Assembly: GCA_965216205.1 (NCBI GenBank)
Contig: OZ244139.1
Span: forward strand, 2,232,001-2,296,000
Source of the DNA: CADEDH01 sp965216205
GTDB taxonomy: Bacteria; Actinomycetota; Acidimicrobiia; Acidimicrobiales; SZUA-35
Length of the DNA: 64,000 bases
Direction: 5' to 3'
Under the pieces are notes generated by a model that saw nothing but the letters and a program-made list of their open reading frames with translations, searched no databases and was not told the DNA's origin. This document shows, piece by piece, positions 34,284-44,900 of the stretch (position 1 is the stretch's first letter; each line of letters opens with the position of its first letter). The translations under genes and the position numbers were made by a program.

Positions 34284-35072
34284 TTGCTCGGCGAGCGCCG
34301 GCCGGCCACGCCGAGTGTTCGTCGCTTCGTCGTCGATGTGGCGCTCGCCGCGATCGCGGAGGCCTTCGAAGCCGACGCGATCGTGCTCGCTCGTCGCCGC
34401 AACGACGGCGACCTGCCCGTGGTGTCGAGTCGGCTCCCGCCGAGCTGGGACGACGACGTCGGCGTCAAGTTCGAGCTGGTCGGCCATGTCTGGCACCTGC
34501 TGCAGGAGGGCTCGAACGCCCCTCGGCCAGTTGCCCACAGGTCGATCGTGGTCGATGGTCTCCACGCCTGGATCGGTGCCCACTGGGGCGAGGAGGGGCG
34601 CCTGGCGGCCGCCGTCGCCCGTCGCACGCCGCTCAGCGACCGGGAGCAACTCGCCCTGGCCCGGGTCGTTCGCTCGGTCGCCGGCGCGGTCGAGGATGAG
34701 CCGACACCGTTGCCGGCCGGCACCCGACTGTCGGTCTCGCTGTGCTCGCCGACCGTCGATCGCGAGGCTGCGATCGACGGTTCCGGCCACGTTCGAGCCG
34801 TGGTGGCGCTGCGGGGCGGCGGCGAGCGGCGAACCGCAGCGGCCGACGCGCCGAACGCCGAGTTGGCGGTGGCGCAGGCCGCGGTGGAGCTCGCCGGCGA
34901 GTCGGCCGAGACCACGGTCGGCTTCGCCGGACGGGTCGCCGTGGATGACATGTCGGTGTCGATCGTGGTGCTGGAACGCCCCGACGACGCACCGCTGCTC
35001 GGGCTCGTCGTGTCCGACAGCGGGTGCCGTGCCGGTCCGGCGGAGGCGGTCTTCGCCGCGCTGACGACCTGA
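34284..35072 (+). CDS. hypothetical protein, start uncertain
   Basis: I do not recognise this protein. From the TTG at 34284 it is 262 residues, soluble, Ala/Val/Arg-rich with alternating strands and helices that could be one or two GAF-like sensor folds. There is no signal peptide or membrane helix. The TTG has no ribosome-binding site. The frame is open back to 34104 and its translation there ('AAILENSLAREAPAVGLTQLL') looks coding, so the true gene may be longer or its 5' end may be damaged. The long open frame on the opposite strand has shadow-like composition and is not preferred. Confidence 0.55.
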   Translation: MLGERRPATPSVRRFVVDVALAAIAEAFEADAIVLARRRNDGDLPVVSSRLPPSWDDDVGVKFELVGHVWHLLQEGSNAPRPVAHRSIVVDGLHAWIGAHWGEEGRLAAAVARRTPLSDREQLALARVVRSVAGAVEDEPTPLPAGTRLSVSLCSPTVDREAAIDGSGHVRAVVALRGGGERRTAAADAPNAELAVAQAAVELAGESAETTVGFAGRVAVDDMSVSIVVLERPDDAPLLGLVVSDSGCRAGPAEAVFAALTT

Positions 35073-35195
35073 CGGGCGCCCCGGGACGGCCGCCTCGATC
35101 GTCGCGACGTCGAGCCCGGGGGCTCGTGGCGTCGTCGGTTGGCGATCTTCTCGGATATCCCTCCTCGTGACGCCTTCCGGAAGGGTGGGCACAGC

Positions 35196-35201
35196 TACGA
35201 T
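35196..35201 (+). promoter_or_regulatory. putative -10 hexamer, PBP gene
   Basis: TACGAT ends 8 nt before the GTG at 35210. Confidence 0.45.
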
Positions 35202-35209
35202 GACCCGTT

Positions 35210-37495
35210 GTGTTCTTCCTGCTCCGGATCATCAAGCGGCTGACGTCGCTCGGGATCGTGCTGGTGGCGGTGGCAGCCGTCGTGACCGCAGCGACGCTGA
35301 TCGTGATTCCGCAGGCGGCCACGATCGTCACGGCCAACGAGGGGACGGCTGCTGACCTCGAGCTCGACGTGCTGGCAGAACGTTCGGAGATGTTCGCCGC
35401 CGACGGCACGAGCCTCACCCTCCTGACCGAGGTGGAGAACCGCGAGCCCATCACGCTCGACGAGATCCCACAGGAGGTGATCGACGCCATCCTGGCCATC
35501 GAGGACGCCGACTTCTACGAGCACGACGGTGTGAATCTCCGGGCCACGTTCCGCGCGCTGGTCGAGAACGTGAACGCCGGCGGGATCGCCCAGGGTGGCT
35601 CGACCATCACCCAGCAACTGGTGAAGAACGCGATCCTCACCCCGGAGCAGAACCTCAACCGGAAGACCACCGAGGCGTTCTACGCGATTCGGCTCGAGCG
35701 GCAGATGACCAAGGACGAGATCCTCGAGCGCTACCTCAACACGGTGTACTTCGGCGCCGGCGCCTACGGGGTGCAGGCTGCTGCCGAGACCTACTGGGGG
35801 TACACGTCGGCCAGCGAGCTCGGGTGGGAGGAAGCGGCGTTGCTGGCAGGGATCATCCGAAACCCCACGGGGTTCGACCCGACCCTCAACCCCGACCGGG
35901 CGCGCGAGCGCCGGGCGGTCGTGCTCGACCGGTTGGTCGCCACGGAGCACCTCACCGACGAGGAGGCGAGCCAGCTCAAGTTCCGGCCCCTCCCCGCCGA
36001 GCGGCAGGAACCCAAGGACCGGGCACCCACCGACTACTTCATCCAGGAGGCGTTGCTCCAACTGCTCAACGACGAGAGCATCCTCGGCTCCGATCCAGCG
36101 GTTCGGTTCGCGGCGGTCTATCGAGGCGGGCTGAAGATCCACACCACCTTCGACCTCGCGGCGCAGCAAGCGGCGCTCGAGGCCCGCGAGCTCGTCCCCG
36201 ACATCAAGGCGAACTGCTTCGTCGACCAGCGACGCGACAATGATCCGGAGCAGGATTGCGTACCGAACTTCACGGTTGCGATCGCCACCGTCGACTCGCA
36301 CACCGGCGCCGTGCGAGCGCTGGTCGGGGGTCCCGAGTTCCAGCGCGAGTCGTTCAACATCGCCACCCAGGGCAAGCGCCAGCCAGGGTCGACCATGAAG
36401 ACGTACATCCTCGCCGCACTGTTCGAGCAGGGATTCACGCCTTCGGACAACGTCCGGACCGACCGACCGTGCTCGTTTCCCAACCCGGGCGGCACGCCCG
36501 ATCCCTATGAGGTCGACTCCCGGTTCGGTGGAGGAGGAGGCATCGGAACCCTCGCCTCCGCCACGAGAGCGTCGAACAACTGCTCGTTCGTGCGGTTGGG
36601 GCGGATCGCCACCAACCAGTCGGTCTTCGAGATGGCCGGTCGACTCGGCATCGACACCTCCGAGTTCGACGACGTTCCCTCCGCACCCCTCGGGACCGAG
36701 GAGATCACGCCGATGGAGATGGCCGGGGCCTACAGCGTGTTCGCCAACGACGGGATCTACAACGAGCCGTGGTACATCGAGCGGGTCGAGGATCGCGATG
36801 GGAACGTGATCTACGAGCACCGGCCCGACGGCTCACGATCGGTGAGCACGGAGACGGCGCGCATGATCACCGAGGTGCTGGAGAGCAACGTCGAGGCAGG
36901 GACCGGTCGCCGAGCGCAGATCGACGGTCACTTCGCCGCCGGCAAGACCGGAACCACGCAGGACTTCACCGACGCCTGGTTCGTCGGTTACACCGACTAC
37001 TACACCACGGCGGTCTGGCTCGGCGATCCCGATCAGAAGACCCGGATCAAGTTCCCCGAGTGGGGTGCGCGGGGGTGGTCGTCCTCGGGTCGGGGCGGTT
37101 TCGGCGGTGAGCTGCCATCCGAGGTGTGGGGCGCATTCATGAACGCCATCCACGCCGATCTCGAGCCCGTGCCGTTCTCGGAGCCCGAGCCCTACCGGGG
37201 CGGGCGGTTCCTCGCCGCGCCCGACGAGATCAATCCGTGCAGCCTCTCCGGAGGCTTCTCCACCCGCAACACGGTGCTACGCGATTCCGACGGCGACGGC
37301 CGAGACGACTGCTTCGTGGTGATCACGACGACCACCGAGCCGCCAGAGCCGGAGCAGCCCGACTCCCAGCCCCCGCCGACGGAGCAGGACGACGAGCCCG
37401 AAGGGCCGACGCGCCCGCAGCCGACACCCGTGCCGACCAGCTCGGCACCGACGAGCGCGCCCAGCTCGCCGCCGGTCACGGAAGCCGACGAGTAA
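35210..37495 (+). CDS. bifunctional penicillin-binding protein (PBP1A class)
   Basis: A 761-residue class A PBP: one N-terminal membrane helix (residues 5-35), a GT51 transglycosylase ('EDADFYEHDG', 'GGSTITQQLVKN', 'RKTTEAFYAIRLE'), then a transpeptidase with active Ser394-T-M-K397, an SNN motif in 'RASNNCS' and KTGTT at 579-583. The C-terminus is a 70-residue Pro/Thr/Glu-rich tail without PASTA repeats. It polymerises and cross-links peptidoglycan at the outer face of the membrane. The start is GTG. The zinc-ribbon gene follows after 5 bp. Confidence 0.94.
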   Translation: MFFLLRIIKRLTSLGIVLVAVAAVVTAATLIVIPQAATIVTANEGTAADLELDVLAERSEMFAADGTSLTLLTEVENREPITLDEIPQEVIDAILAIEDADFYEHDGVNLRATFRALVENVNAGGIAQGGSTITQQLVKNAILTPEQNLNRKTTEAFYAIRLERQMTKDEILERYLNTVYFGAGAYGVQAAAETYWGYTSASELGWEEAALLAGIIRNPTGFDPTLNPDRARERRAVVLDRLVATEHLTDEEASQLKFRPLPAERQEPKDRAPTDYFIQEALLQLLNDESILGSDPAVRFAAVYRGGLKIHTTFDLAAQQAALEARELVPDIKANCFVDQRRDNDPEQDCVPNFTVAIATVDSHTGAVRALVGGPEFQRESFNIATQGKRQPGSTMKTYILAALFEQGFTPSDNVRTDRPCSFPNPGGTPDPYEVDSRFGGGGGIGTLASATRASNNCSFVRLGRIATNQSVFEMAGRLGIDTSEFDDVPSAPLGTEEITPMEMAGAYSVFANDGIYNEPWYIERVEDRDGNVIYEHRPDGSRSVSTETARMITEVLESNVEAGTGRRAQIDGHFAAGKTGTTQDFTDAWFVGYTDYYTTAVWLGDPDQKTRIKFPEWGARGWSSSGRGGFGGELPSEVWGAFMNAIHADLEPVPFSEPEPYRGGRFLAAPDEINPCSLSGGFSTRNTVLRDSDGDGRDDCFVVITTTTEPPEPEQPDSQPPPTEQDDEPEGPTRPQPTPVPTSSAPTSAPSSPPVTEADE

Positions 37496-37500
37496 CGCCG

Positions 37501-38220
37501 ATGGCATCGCCCGCCTACGAGCAGATCCTCCGGGTCCAGGCGCTGGACGTCAACCTGAGCCAACTCCGACACCGGCACGCCACCCACCCACTCCGGGCCG
37601 AGCACGAGACGGCGGCCAGCGCGCTCGCCGAGGCCGAGGCCGCAGCATCCGAGATAGAGGGCCGCAGGCATGAGCTCGATCGCGAACTGAAGCGCCACAG
37701 CGACGAGGTCGAGCTGATCGAGGCCAAGCGAACCGAGGTCGACACGAAGCTCTACGACGGGTCGGTCACGGCATCGAAGGACCTGCTGGCGCTGCAGGAC
37801 GAAGCGGCCTCGCTTCTCGCCCGCCAGCGGGGAATCGAGGACCAGGAGCTCGAGATCATGGAGCAGCTCGAAGCCGTGGGCGACGAGTTGACCGCGGCCC
37901 GGGCCGCGATCACCGAGACCGAAGCGAAGACCGGCGAGGCTGCGGCCGCGCTGGCCGACGCCACCGCAGAGCTCGACGCCCAGATCGAGGCGGTGGAGGC
38001 CGAGCGGGCCGACGCGGCAGCGCCTGCGCCGCCCGAGCTCCTCGCCCGCTACGAGGAGCTGTCAGCCCAGTTCGACGGCGTCGCCGTCGCCCGCCTCGAG
38101 AACGGAACGTGCGACGGCTGCCACATCAAGTTGTCGGCGGTGGCGATCGATCAGTTGTCGAAAGCGCCCGACGATGCGGTCGTCACGTGCGAGGAGTGTG
38201 GGCGGCTCCTCGTCCAGTAG
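37501..38220 (+). CDS. coiled-coil zinc-ribbon protein
   Basis: A 239-residue protein of the family often labelled 'C4-type zinc ribbon domain'. Residues 15-175 form long antiparallel coiled-coil helices rich in Ala/Glu. The C-terminus has a four-Cys ribbon, C-D-G-C ... C-E-E-C, about 25 residues apart. Relatives have the fold of chlamydial CT398 and may bind RNA or secretion partners. It is 5 bp after the PBP stop. Confidence 0.85.
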   Translation: MASPAYEQILRVQALDVNLSQLRHRHATHPLRAEHETAASALAEAEAAASEIEGRRHELDRELKRHSDEVELIEAKRTEVDTKLYDGSVTASKDLLALQDEAASLLARQRGIEDQELEIMEQLEAVGDELTAARAAITETEAKTGEAAAALADATAELDAQIEAVEAERADAAAPAPPELLARYEELSAQFDGVAVARLENGTCDGCHIKLSAVAIDQLSKAPDDAVVTCEECGRLLVQ

Positions 38221-38238
38221 CGCACCAGAGTCCGGTCG

Positions 38239-38724
38239 ATGCTCCTCTGGTTCGTGATCGTGGCTCCGATCGTGGTGGCCGAGGTCTTCCGCAGCCCGAT
38301 GGTGGACTATCGCTTCGTGGCCCTCGGCGCAGCGATCCCGCTGGTGGAGGTCGTCGGCGGTCGCCCTGTGGCGCTGCACTCGCTGGCGGCGCCGGTGGTG
38401 GTGCTCGCACTGGTGATGGCCGCGACCCGCGAGCGGCGCCTCGTTCGCCGTCGCCTGCTCGGTGTACCGATCGGCTTGTTCCTGCACCTCGTGCTCGACG
38501 GCACGTGGACCGACGCCGAGCTGTTCTGGTGGCCGGCCTTCGGTGTCGACCTGGCGGGCCGGGAGCTTCCGGAGCTCGGCCGGCCACTGGCGGTCGGTCT
38601 GCTGCTCGAGGCGGTGGCCATCGCCCTCGCGGTGGTCGCCCGTCGGCGCTACCACCTCGACGAATCCGAGAACCGCCGCCTCCTGTGGCGCAACGGTCAC
38701 CTGGCTCGGCGCGTCTTCCAGTAG
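38239..38724 (+). CDS. membrane protein, possible YdjM-like metal-dependent hydrolase
   Basis: A 161-residue protein with four hydrophobic segments. The 'LFLHLVLDGTW' segment places His and Asp in a membrane helix as in LexA-regulated, membrane-bound YdjM-type hydrolases, but the similarity is partial. It lies 18 bp after the zinc-ribbon gene and overlaps the next promoter at its stop codon. Confidence 0.6.
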   Translation: MLLWFVIVAPIVVAEVFRSPMVDYRFVALGAAIPLVEVVGGRPVALHSLAAPVVVLALVMAATRERRLVRRRLLGVPIGLFLHLVLDGTWTDAELFWWPAFGVDLAGRELPELGRPLAVGLLLEAVAIALAVVARRRYHLDESENRRLLWRNGHLARRVFQ

Positions 38725-38727
38725 CGT
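38722..38727 (+). promoter_or_regulatory. putative -10 hexamer, leaderless histidine phosphatase gene
   Basis: TAGCGT, whose first three bases are also the stop codon of the upstream gene, ends 7 nt before the ATG at 38735. Confidence 0.45.
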
Positions 38728-38734
38728 CGCTCTG

Positions 38735-39319
38735 ATGACGCTGTACGTCGTCCGCCACGGCCGGACCGAGGCAAACGCCGGTGGGTTGCTGCTGGGTCGG
38801 GCGGATCCGGCTCTCGACGACGTCGGGCGGCGTCAAGCGGCCCAGATCGCGGCCGCCCTGCCCGACGGGGCGACCGTGGTCTCCAGCCCACTCGAGCGCT
38901 GCACCGAGACCGCGGCTGCCACCGGGCAGGCCGTGGCAACCGACGAACGCCTCCTCGAACTGGACTACGGCGAGTTCGACCTTCGACCGTTGGCCGACAT
39001 CCCGGCCGAGACGTGGGCGGCCTGGCGATCGGATCCGGACTTCCGGCCACCGGGTGGCGAGACGCTCCGGGAGCTGGCGAGCCGTGTCGGCAGCGTGCTC
39101 GACGACCTGTCCGCCGAAGCGGTCGACGGCGACGTCGTCGTGGTCACCCACGTCTCACCGATCAAGGCTGCGCTGGCGTGGGCACTCGGCGCGGGGGTCG
39201 AGGTGTCGTGGCGGTCCTTCGTGGCCCAGGCTTCGATCACCCGCATCGCCGTGGGTGAGCGCGGCCCCTCGCTCCACGAGTTCAACAGCGTCGCCCATCT
39301 GCACCCGCCGTCGACCTGA
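38735..39319 (+). CDS. histidine phosphatase family protein
   Basis: A 194-residue phosphoglycerate-mutase-like enzyme. It has the catalytic 'VVRHGRTEAN' with RHG, 'SSPLERCTETA' with the second Arg, the Glu of 'ELDYGEFD', and the second His in 'VVVTHVSPI'. The short form and lack of a mutase insertion suggest a broad phosphatase such as a GpgP/CobC-like enzyme; the substrate is unknown. Confidence 0.88.
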   Translation: MTLYVVRHGRTEANAGGLLLGRADPALDDVGRRQAAQIAAALPDGATVVSSPLERCTETAAATGQAVATDERLLELDYGEFDLRPLADIPAETWAAWRSDPDFRPPGGETLRELASRVGSVLDDLSAEAVDGDVVVVTHVSPIKAALAWALGAGVEVSWRSFVAQASITRIAVGERGPSLHEFNSVAHLHPPST

Positions 39320-39335
39320 ACGAGCGGCGGGGGGT

Positions 39336-39710
<375 letters not shown>

Positions 39711-39720
39711 ACCCGAGTCC

Positions 39721-39726
39721 ATCGTA
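39721..39726 (-). promoter_or_regulatory. putative -10 hexamer of rnpB
   Basis: TACGAT on the minus strand lies 10 nt before the inferred rnpB 5' end, inside the upstream coding sequence. Confidence 0.45.
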
Positions 39727-40122
39727 CCGAGCCGGGGCCGCAACCGCCGCCGCCGGAACCAGTCGGCGCCGAGGGCGCCCGCGACCCCGCACAACACGGC
39801 CGTCAGCGCCGCGAGGCCGCTGGCGGCGAAGCTGTGGTCGCCGGTCGAACCGGACCGGGCGGCGCCGACCGCGAGCAGGACGAGAACGGTGATCCCGGCC
39901 GAGACGACGCCGTGGAGCATCGGCCGGTCGGCCCTGGCCAATCCCGCGACCGCGCCGGTCGCGAGGAAGCCGACCGCCGCGGCGACCAGGAACCCGGCCG
40001 TCGCCGCCGGCGAGGGGTCGTCGGTGAGGAGGGACGCAACGGCGATCACCGACCCGATCGTGGCCAGGCCGACCACGATCGCCGTGCGAATCGCTGCCCA
40101 GTCGAGTGAGGCCATCGGCTCC

Positions 40123-40128
40123 ACCGTA
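40123..40128 (-). promoter_or_regulatory. putative -10 hexamer, small membrane-protein gene
   Basis: TACGGT on the minus strand ends 7 nt before the ATG at 40115. Confidence 0.45.
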
Positions 40129-40207
40129 CCCTCTCGGTGAAGTCGGCGGCCCCCGACGGTGGGTCGATGGTCGCCGATGCGTGTTCGGAACCGAGAGGAT
40201 GATGCCG

Positions 40208-40648
40208 ATGCCGTCGCTGAAGGGCAGCAAGACCGAGGCGAACCTCCGAGAGGCGTTCGCCCGGGAGGCCACCGCCAATCACCGCTACCTGTGGTTCGCC
40301 GAGCAGGCCGAGATCGACGGCCAGCCGGAAGCCGCAGCGATCTTCCGCCATCTCGCGTCCGGTGAGACCGGCCACGCCTTCGGCCACCTGGAGCTCCTCG
40401 CCGACCTCGGTGACCCGTTGACCGGAGGCCCGATCGACGGCACCGAACGGCAGGTTCAGGCCGCCCTCGCCGCCGAGCGGGTGGACGCGACCGAGGTGTA
40501 CCCGAGCTACGCCCAAGTCGCGGCCGACGAGGGCTTCGACGAGATCGCGAGCTGGCTCGAGAACGTCGCCCGAGCGGAGCAGCACCATGCCGACCGGCTG
40601 GAGCGCTACCTCGCCGAGCGCAGCGACGGTGGGCGGGTCGAGCGGTGA
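40208..40648 (+). CDS. rubrerythrin-family diiron protein
   Basis: A 146-residue four-helix-bundle protein with two E-x-x-H motifs (ETGH and EQHH) and further Glu residues in 'NLREAFAREATANHRY', giving a diiron site. The C-terminal rubredoxin domain of classical rubrerythrin is missing. It probably reduces peroxide in the cytosol. Three ATGs are clustered; I prefer 40208 because GAGAGG lies about 9 nt upstream, but 40199 is possible. The stop overlaps trpD. Confidence 0.88.
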   Translation: MPSLKGSKTEANLREAFAREATANHRYLWFAEQAEIDGQPEAAAIFRHLASGETGHAFGHLELLADLGDPLTGGPIDGTERQVQAALAAERVDATEVYPSYAQVAADEGFDEIASWLENVARAEQHHADRLERYLAERSDGGRVER

Positions 40649-41691
40649 GCGCAGTGGACGAGCACGGTGGCTGGCAGGCACTGCTGAGCGTGGTGTGCGA
40701 CGGGGGTGATCTCGACCGCGTCCAGGCGACGGCAGCGATGACCGACATCCTGAGCGGCGACGCCAGCCCCGCCCAGATCGCCGGACTGATCGTGGCGCTG
40801 CGGATGAAGGGCGAGAGCGTGGAGGAGATGACCGGTCTCGCCCAGGCGATGCTCGAGGCGTCCGAGACCCTCCAGCTGGCGGCGGACGCGATCGACATCG
40901 TCGGCACGGGAGGCTCCCCACACCGACGCAAGCACGCCCTCAACGTCTCCACGATGGCGTGCCTCGTCGCGGCCGCTGGCGGCGCGACGGTGTGCAAGCA
41001 CGGGAACCGGAAGGCGTCGTCGACGTCGGGCTCGTTCGACTTCCTCGAGGCACTCGGCGTGGGTATCGATCTCGACGGTCCCGCCGTCGAACGGTGCATC
41101 GAACACGCCGGTGTCGGCTTCGTGTTCGCCCGTGCCTTCCACCCGGCCATGCGTCACGCCGGCCCGGTCCGCACCGATCTCGGGATCCCCACCGTCTTCA
41201 ACGTGCTCGGGCCGCTCGCCCACCCCGGCCGGGTCAGACGGCAGGTCGTCGGCACCGCCGATGAGGACCTCGCGGCGAAGATGGCGCCCGTCCTCAAGAA
41301 CCTCGGTGCCGAGCGCACCTGGGTCGTCACGGGTGAGGGTGGCCTCGACGAGCTGACGGTGGCCGGCGTGTCGACCGTGTACGACGTGAGCCCCGACGGC
41401 ATCGAACGGTTCGAGGTCGCCCCCGAGGACGTCGGCATCGCACGAGCTGAGGGTCTCGAGCAGCTCGCCGGTGGCGACGCGACCGAGAACGCGGCGATCT
41501 TCACCGCCCTCCTCGACGGGAGCGAGACCGGGCCGAAGCGGGACGTGGTCGTGCTCAATGCCGCAGCCGGACTGTGCGTCGCCGGTGTCGTCGACGACCT
41601 GGCCGCCGGTGTCGAGCTCGCCCGGGCCGCACTGGCCGACGGTCGAGCGGCGGAGACGCTGGAAGCGCTCCGAGCGGCCTCCGCCGGGTGA
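40645..41691 (+). CDS. trpD: anthranilate phosphoribosyltransferase
   Basis: A 348-residue TrpD of normal length: an N-terminal helical domain, then the PRPP loop 'DIVGTGGS', 'KHGNRKASSTSGS' and the catalytic core through 'VLNAAAGLCVAG'. It transfers phosphoribose to anthranilate in tryptophan synthesis. The PRPP motif reads GTGGS rather than the usual GTGGD, a mild deviation. The GTG start overlaps the rubrerythrin stop (GTGA). No other trp gene is in the window. Confidence 0.92.
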   Translation: MSAVDEHGGWQALLSVVCDGGDLDRVQATAAMTDILSGDASPAQIAGLIVALRMKGESVEEMTGLAQAMLEASETLQLAADAIDIVGTGGSPHRRKHALNVSTMACLVAAAGGATVCKHGNRKASSTSGSFDFLEALGVGIDLDGPAVERCIEHAGVGFVFARAFHPAMRHAGPVRTDLGIPTVFNVLGPLAHPGRVRRQVVGTADEDLAAKMAPVLKNLGAERTWVVTGEGGLDELTVAGVSTVYDVSPDGIERFEVAPEDVGIARAEGLEQLAGGDATENAAIFTALLDGSETGPKRDVVVLNAAAGLCVAGVVDDLAAGVELARAALADGRAAETLEALRAASAG

Positions 41692-41737
41692 GGTGGCGGT
41701 TCGGCGCACGCCCTTTCCGCCGGAACCCTCGGACCTA

Positions 41738-41743
41738 TAGCCT
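41738..41743 (+). promoter_or_regulatory. putative -10 hexamer, zinc-ribbon peptide gene
   Basis: TAGCCT, within TATAGCCT, ends 8 nt before the ATG at 41752. Confidence 0.45.
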
Positions 41744-41751
41744 GTTTGTCC

Positions 41752-41973
41752 ATGGTGCTGTCTCGATACCGTTGTGGGTCGTGCGGAAATCTCACACGGT
41801 TCGAACTAGAACTCACTCGACGTGTTCGAGAGTCGCACTATGTGACCCCTGCTGGAAAACTGGCCGTCGAAGGTGCTGAACTTCTCAGCGAAACCGTCGA
41901 TCTTGTTACCTGTCAGTGGTGTGGCCACGGGCAAGACGTTGTGCATCTAGGTCTACGACACGAGGAGCACTGA
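41752..41973 (+). CDS. small zinc-ribbon protein
   Basis: A 73-residue protein with two C-x-x-C pairs ('CGSC' near residue 10 and 'CQWC' near residue 55), forming a probable zinc ribbon. The codon use of its first half is less GC-biased than its neighbours (AAA, TAT, GTT codons). Its stop lies within the ribosome-binding region of the coiled-coil/NYN gene, which starts 6 bp later, so the two are one operon and probably work together. Confidence 0.72.
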   Translation: MVLSRYRCGSCGNLTRFELELTRRVRESHYVTPAGKLAVEGAELLSETVDLVTCQWCGHGQDVVHLGLRHEEH

Positions 41974-41978
41974 GGAGC

Positions 41979-44900
41979 ATGGGATCAGAAGTGCTGCTGC
42001 GGTCGGCTTGCGAGCTCTCCTACCAGATCGCCCGGGACGGGGTCGAGGCGGAGCCGCCCGTCGATCCACCGCCCGCCATGCGCAGCTTTCTCTACGTGGC
42101 CGATCTGCCGGGTCGGGCGCTGACCGTGGCCCAGCAGGCGATCGAGGACGATCCGGCGTTCCGGCGTCGGGTGGCGGAGCGGGCCGACGAGGACATCGTC
42201 GGTCGGGCCGGCTACCTCTGGCTGCATCGCCCCATCGGGTGGGCCGCCGAGTTCGAGGAGCTGTCGCTGGCCGACCCGTCGGTCGACTCCGGCCCATCGA
42301 TGGACGAGATCCGGGCCTCGCTCGATTACACGATCGAGGAGCTGGCCAACGACGGCCTCACCACCGAGATCACCGAGCGTGAGGTGATGGGTGACGGTCT
42401 GACCATCTCCGAGCCCGTGTTCGAACCGGCCGGCGAGCTCTTCGGCGATGTCGACGCCGCCGTGCAGGACCGCATCGACGAGCCAGCGGCGGCCGGTGCC
42501 GCCAGCGCCCTCGGCTTCGGGTCGATCGATGCCTTCAGCAATGGCGACAACGGACTCGATCTGTCGCTCGCCAGTGAATCGGTCGGCCGTCGGGAGGCGA
42601 ACTCGCTCGACGATGAGCTGTCGAGCCTCCGGGGACTCGTCGACCGACTGTCCAGTGAACGCAAGGCGGTATCGAGCTCGGTGCGACGAGTCGAAACCGA
42701 CGTCGAGACCTCCAGGCACAAGCCATCCATGTTCGACAGTGACATCTACAGCCTCCAGAGCGAGCTCGAAGCGGCTCGGACCGAGCTCGACACCGCGCGG
42801 GCCGAACGCGACGCCGCGGTCTCGCAACGATCCGAGTCGTTGACCCGTCAGCTCGAGCTCGAGAAGGAGCTCGATCGAGCCAGGGAGCTCCGGGCCGACC
42901 TTGAGCGCGAGCACGAGTCGGTCGACTCCGACCTCGTGGCACTCCGAGAGACCCACGCCCGGGCGGAGGCGTCGCTCCTCTCGGCCCAGGAGGAGCGCGA
43001 CGCGCTCAGCGGGCAGGTGCGCGAGCTGAGCGCGGCGAACGAGGCGCTGAACGAGCAGCTCCGCCACACCACCGACGAGCACACCGAGGAGGCGACGGCG
43101 CTGCGGGGTCAGGTGACCGAGCTCCGGTCTGAGGGCGACGAGCTCCGGTCGGAGAACAGCGCGCTGGACGGCCGGGTCGCAGAGCTCGAGGCGGAGGTCG
43201 TCGAGGTCAGGTCCGAACTGGACCAGATCGCCGGTCACGCGGCGGAAGCCAAGTCGTTGGTCGACGCGCTCACCGAAGAGAAGATCGACCTCGCCTCCCG
43301 ACTGGCCGACACCGAGTCGATGCTCGAGACCAACCGGGTCCAGCTCGCGGCGGTCAAGTCCGACGCCGAGGCGGTCACCGCCGACCTCTCCAACATCAAG
43401 TCCCACCGCGATGGTCTCGCGGTGCAGGTCGACGAGTTGCACGGGAGCCTCACCGAGGCGTTGAACGACCTCGCCAAGGTCCGCTCCACCAGCGATGCCG
43501 ACCGCGCGGCGCTGAAGGATGTCAGAACCGAGCGGGACCAGCTCCGGGTGCGGGTGGGAAGCCTCGAGGAGGTCGAGAGCGGCCTCGAGTCGAAGCTGTC
43601 CAGCCTCGGGGAGGAGCGGGACGCACTGGTGGCCAAGATGGACGCCACCAACGACCAGCTCAGCCAGGTCCAACGCGAGCTCCGCACCACCAACGACGAG
43701 AAGAACAAGCTCGCCGATCAGCTCGCTGAGGTCTCGACCGAGAAGGCGTCGCTCGAGACCGAGCGCGACCGCCTGAGCACGGACCTCGAGGCGGCCCGGT
43801 CACAGGCCGCAAACCTGGAGACCGCCCGCGATGGCCTCCAGCAGCAGGTCGAGCAGCTCAACAACGAGAACACCTCGATCCAGGCCCAGCTCGTCGAGGC
43901 CGAGCGGCTGCGGGTCGAGTCGGCGGAGAATCAGGGTCATGCCCTCTCCGAGCTCGCGCAGCGCCTGTCGCTGGTCGAGAACGAACGGGCTCGGCTCGAG
44001 AACGACCTGCGGGAGGCAGAGGGACGCCTCTCCGAGGCGCTCGTCACCCTCGAAGCGGCACGGGACGAGGCTGCTCGGGCGGGGAACGTCGAGGTCGATG
44101 CGACTTCGGCAACCCCCGCCAGCAGCGGCGAATCCGCCGATGGTCCGGTCGCAACGGTCGCCGACGCCGGTGCTGGCCTCGAAGAGGCCTTCGTCGACGA
44201 GGACGTCCGCGACGACGAGACCGACGACGACGAAGACGAAGCCGAGAGCGATCTCGGCGTCACGGTCGCCGACGCCGACGACGCTGCTGACTCCGACGAC
44301 GCCCCGCTCGCCTCGGCTGCCGGCACCGATCGGCGGTCCCGCTTCGGCGATCTGATGGACGACGAGCCCACCGACCAACCGCCACCCCCGGCCGGCGACC
44401 TCGCCGACGACGATCGCAACGAGCCGTCGAGATCGCGGCGCGGCAAGTGGGGGATCGGAGCGCTCCGGCGAGGAGATACCGAGACCGACGACCCGCCACC
44501 ACCACCGACCGAAGACGCTGCTCCGACCCAGCTCGGCGGGGCCAGCGCCGCCGGTTTCGACGATGCTCCGATCGGCGACGACGACGCGGATTCCGTGGCG
44601 GCCGCCCTGGCCGAGACGCTGCAGGACGCGTCCCGCAAGGAGCAGCTCGCCGAGGAGGACGGCGAGGTGTCCGACGTCAGCGACGACGAGATCGACGAGA
44701 TCAGCGACCAGATCGCCGAGGCCGTCGGCAGTGCGGGTCTCGATTCGGACGACGACGAGGATCTCGACGAGATCAGCAACCTCATCTCGCAGACCGTCAC
44801 CGACTTCGATCCCAAGAGCCTCGAGCGGCCGAACTTCGACAGCGGCCCGTCCGGCGACGACAAGTCGGATCGTGGCCGACGCCTCTTCTCGAACCGATCT

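Noticed and set aside
33825..35192. 455-codon minus-strand frame across the hypothetical gene
   Set aside because: Low-quality composition (His/Arg/Gly-rich), no motif; the plus strand has more protein-like translation and downstream gene spacing.
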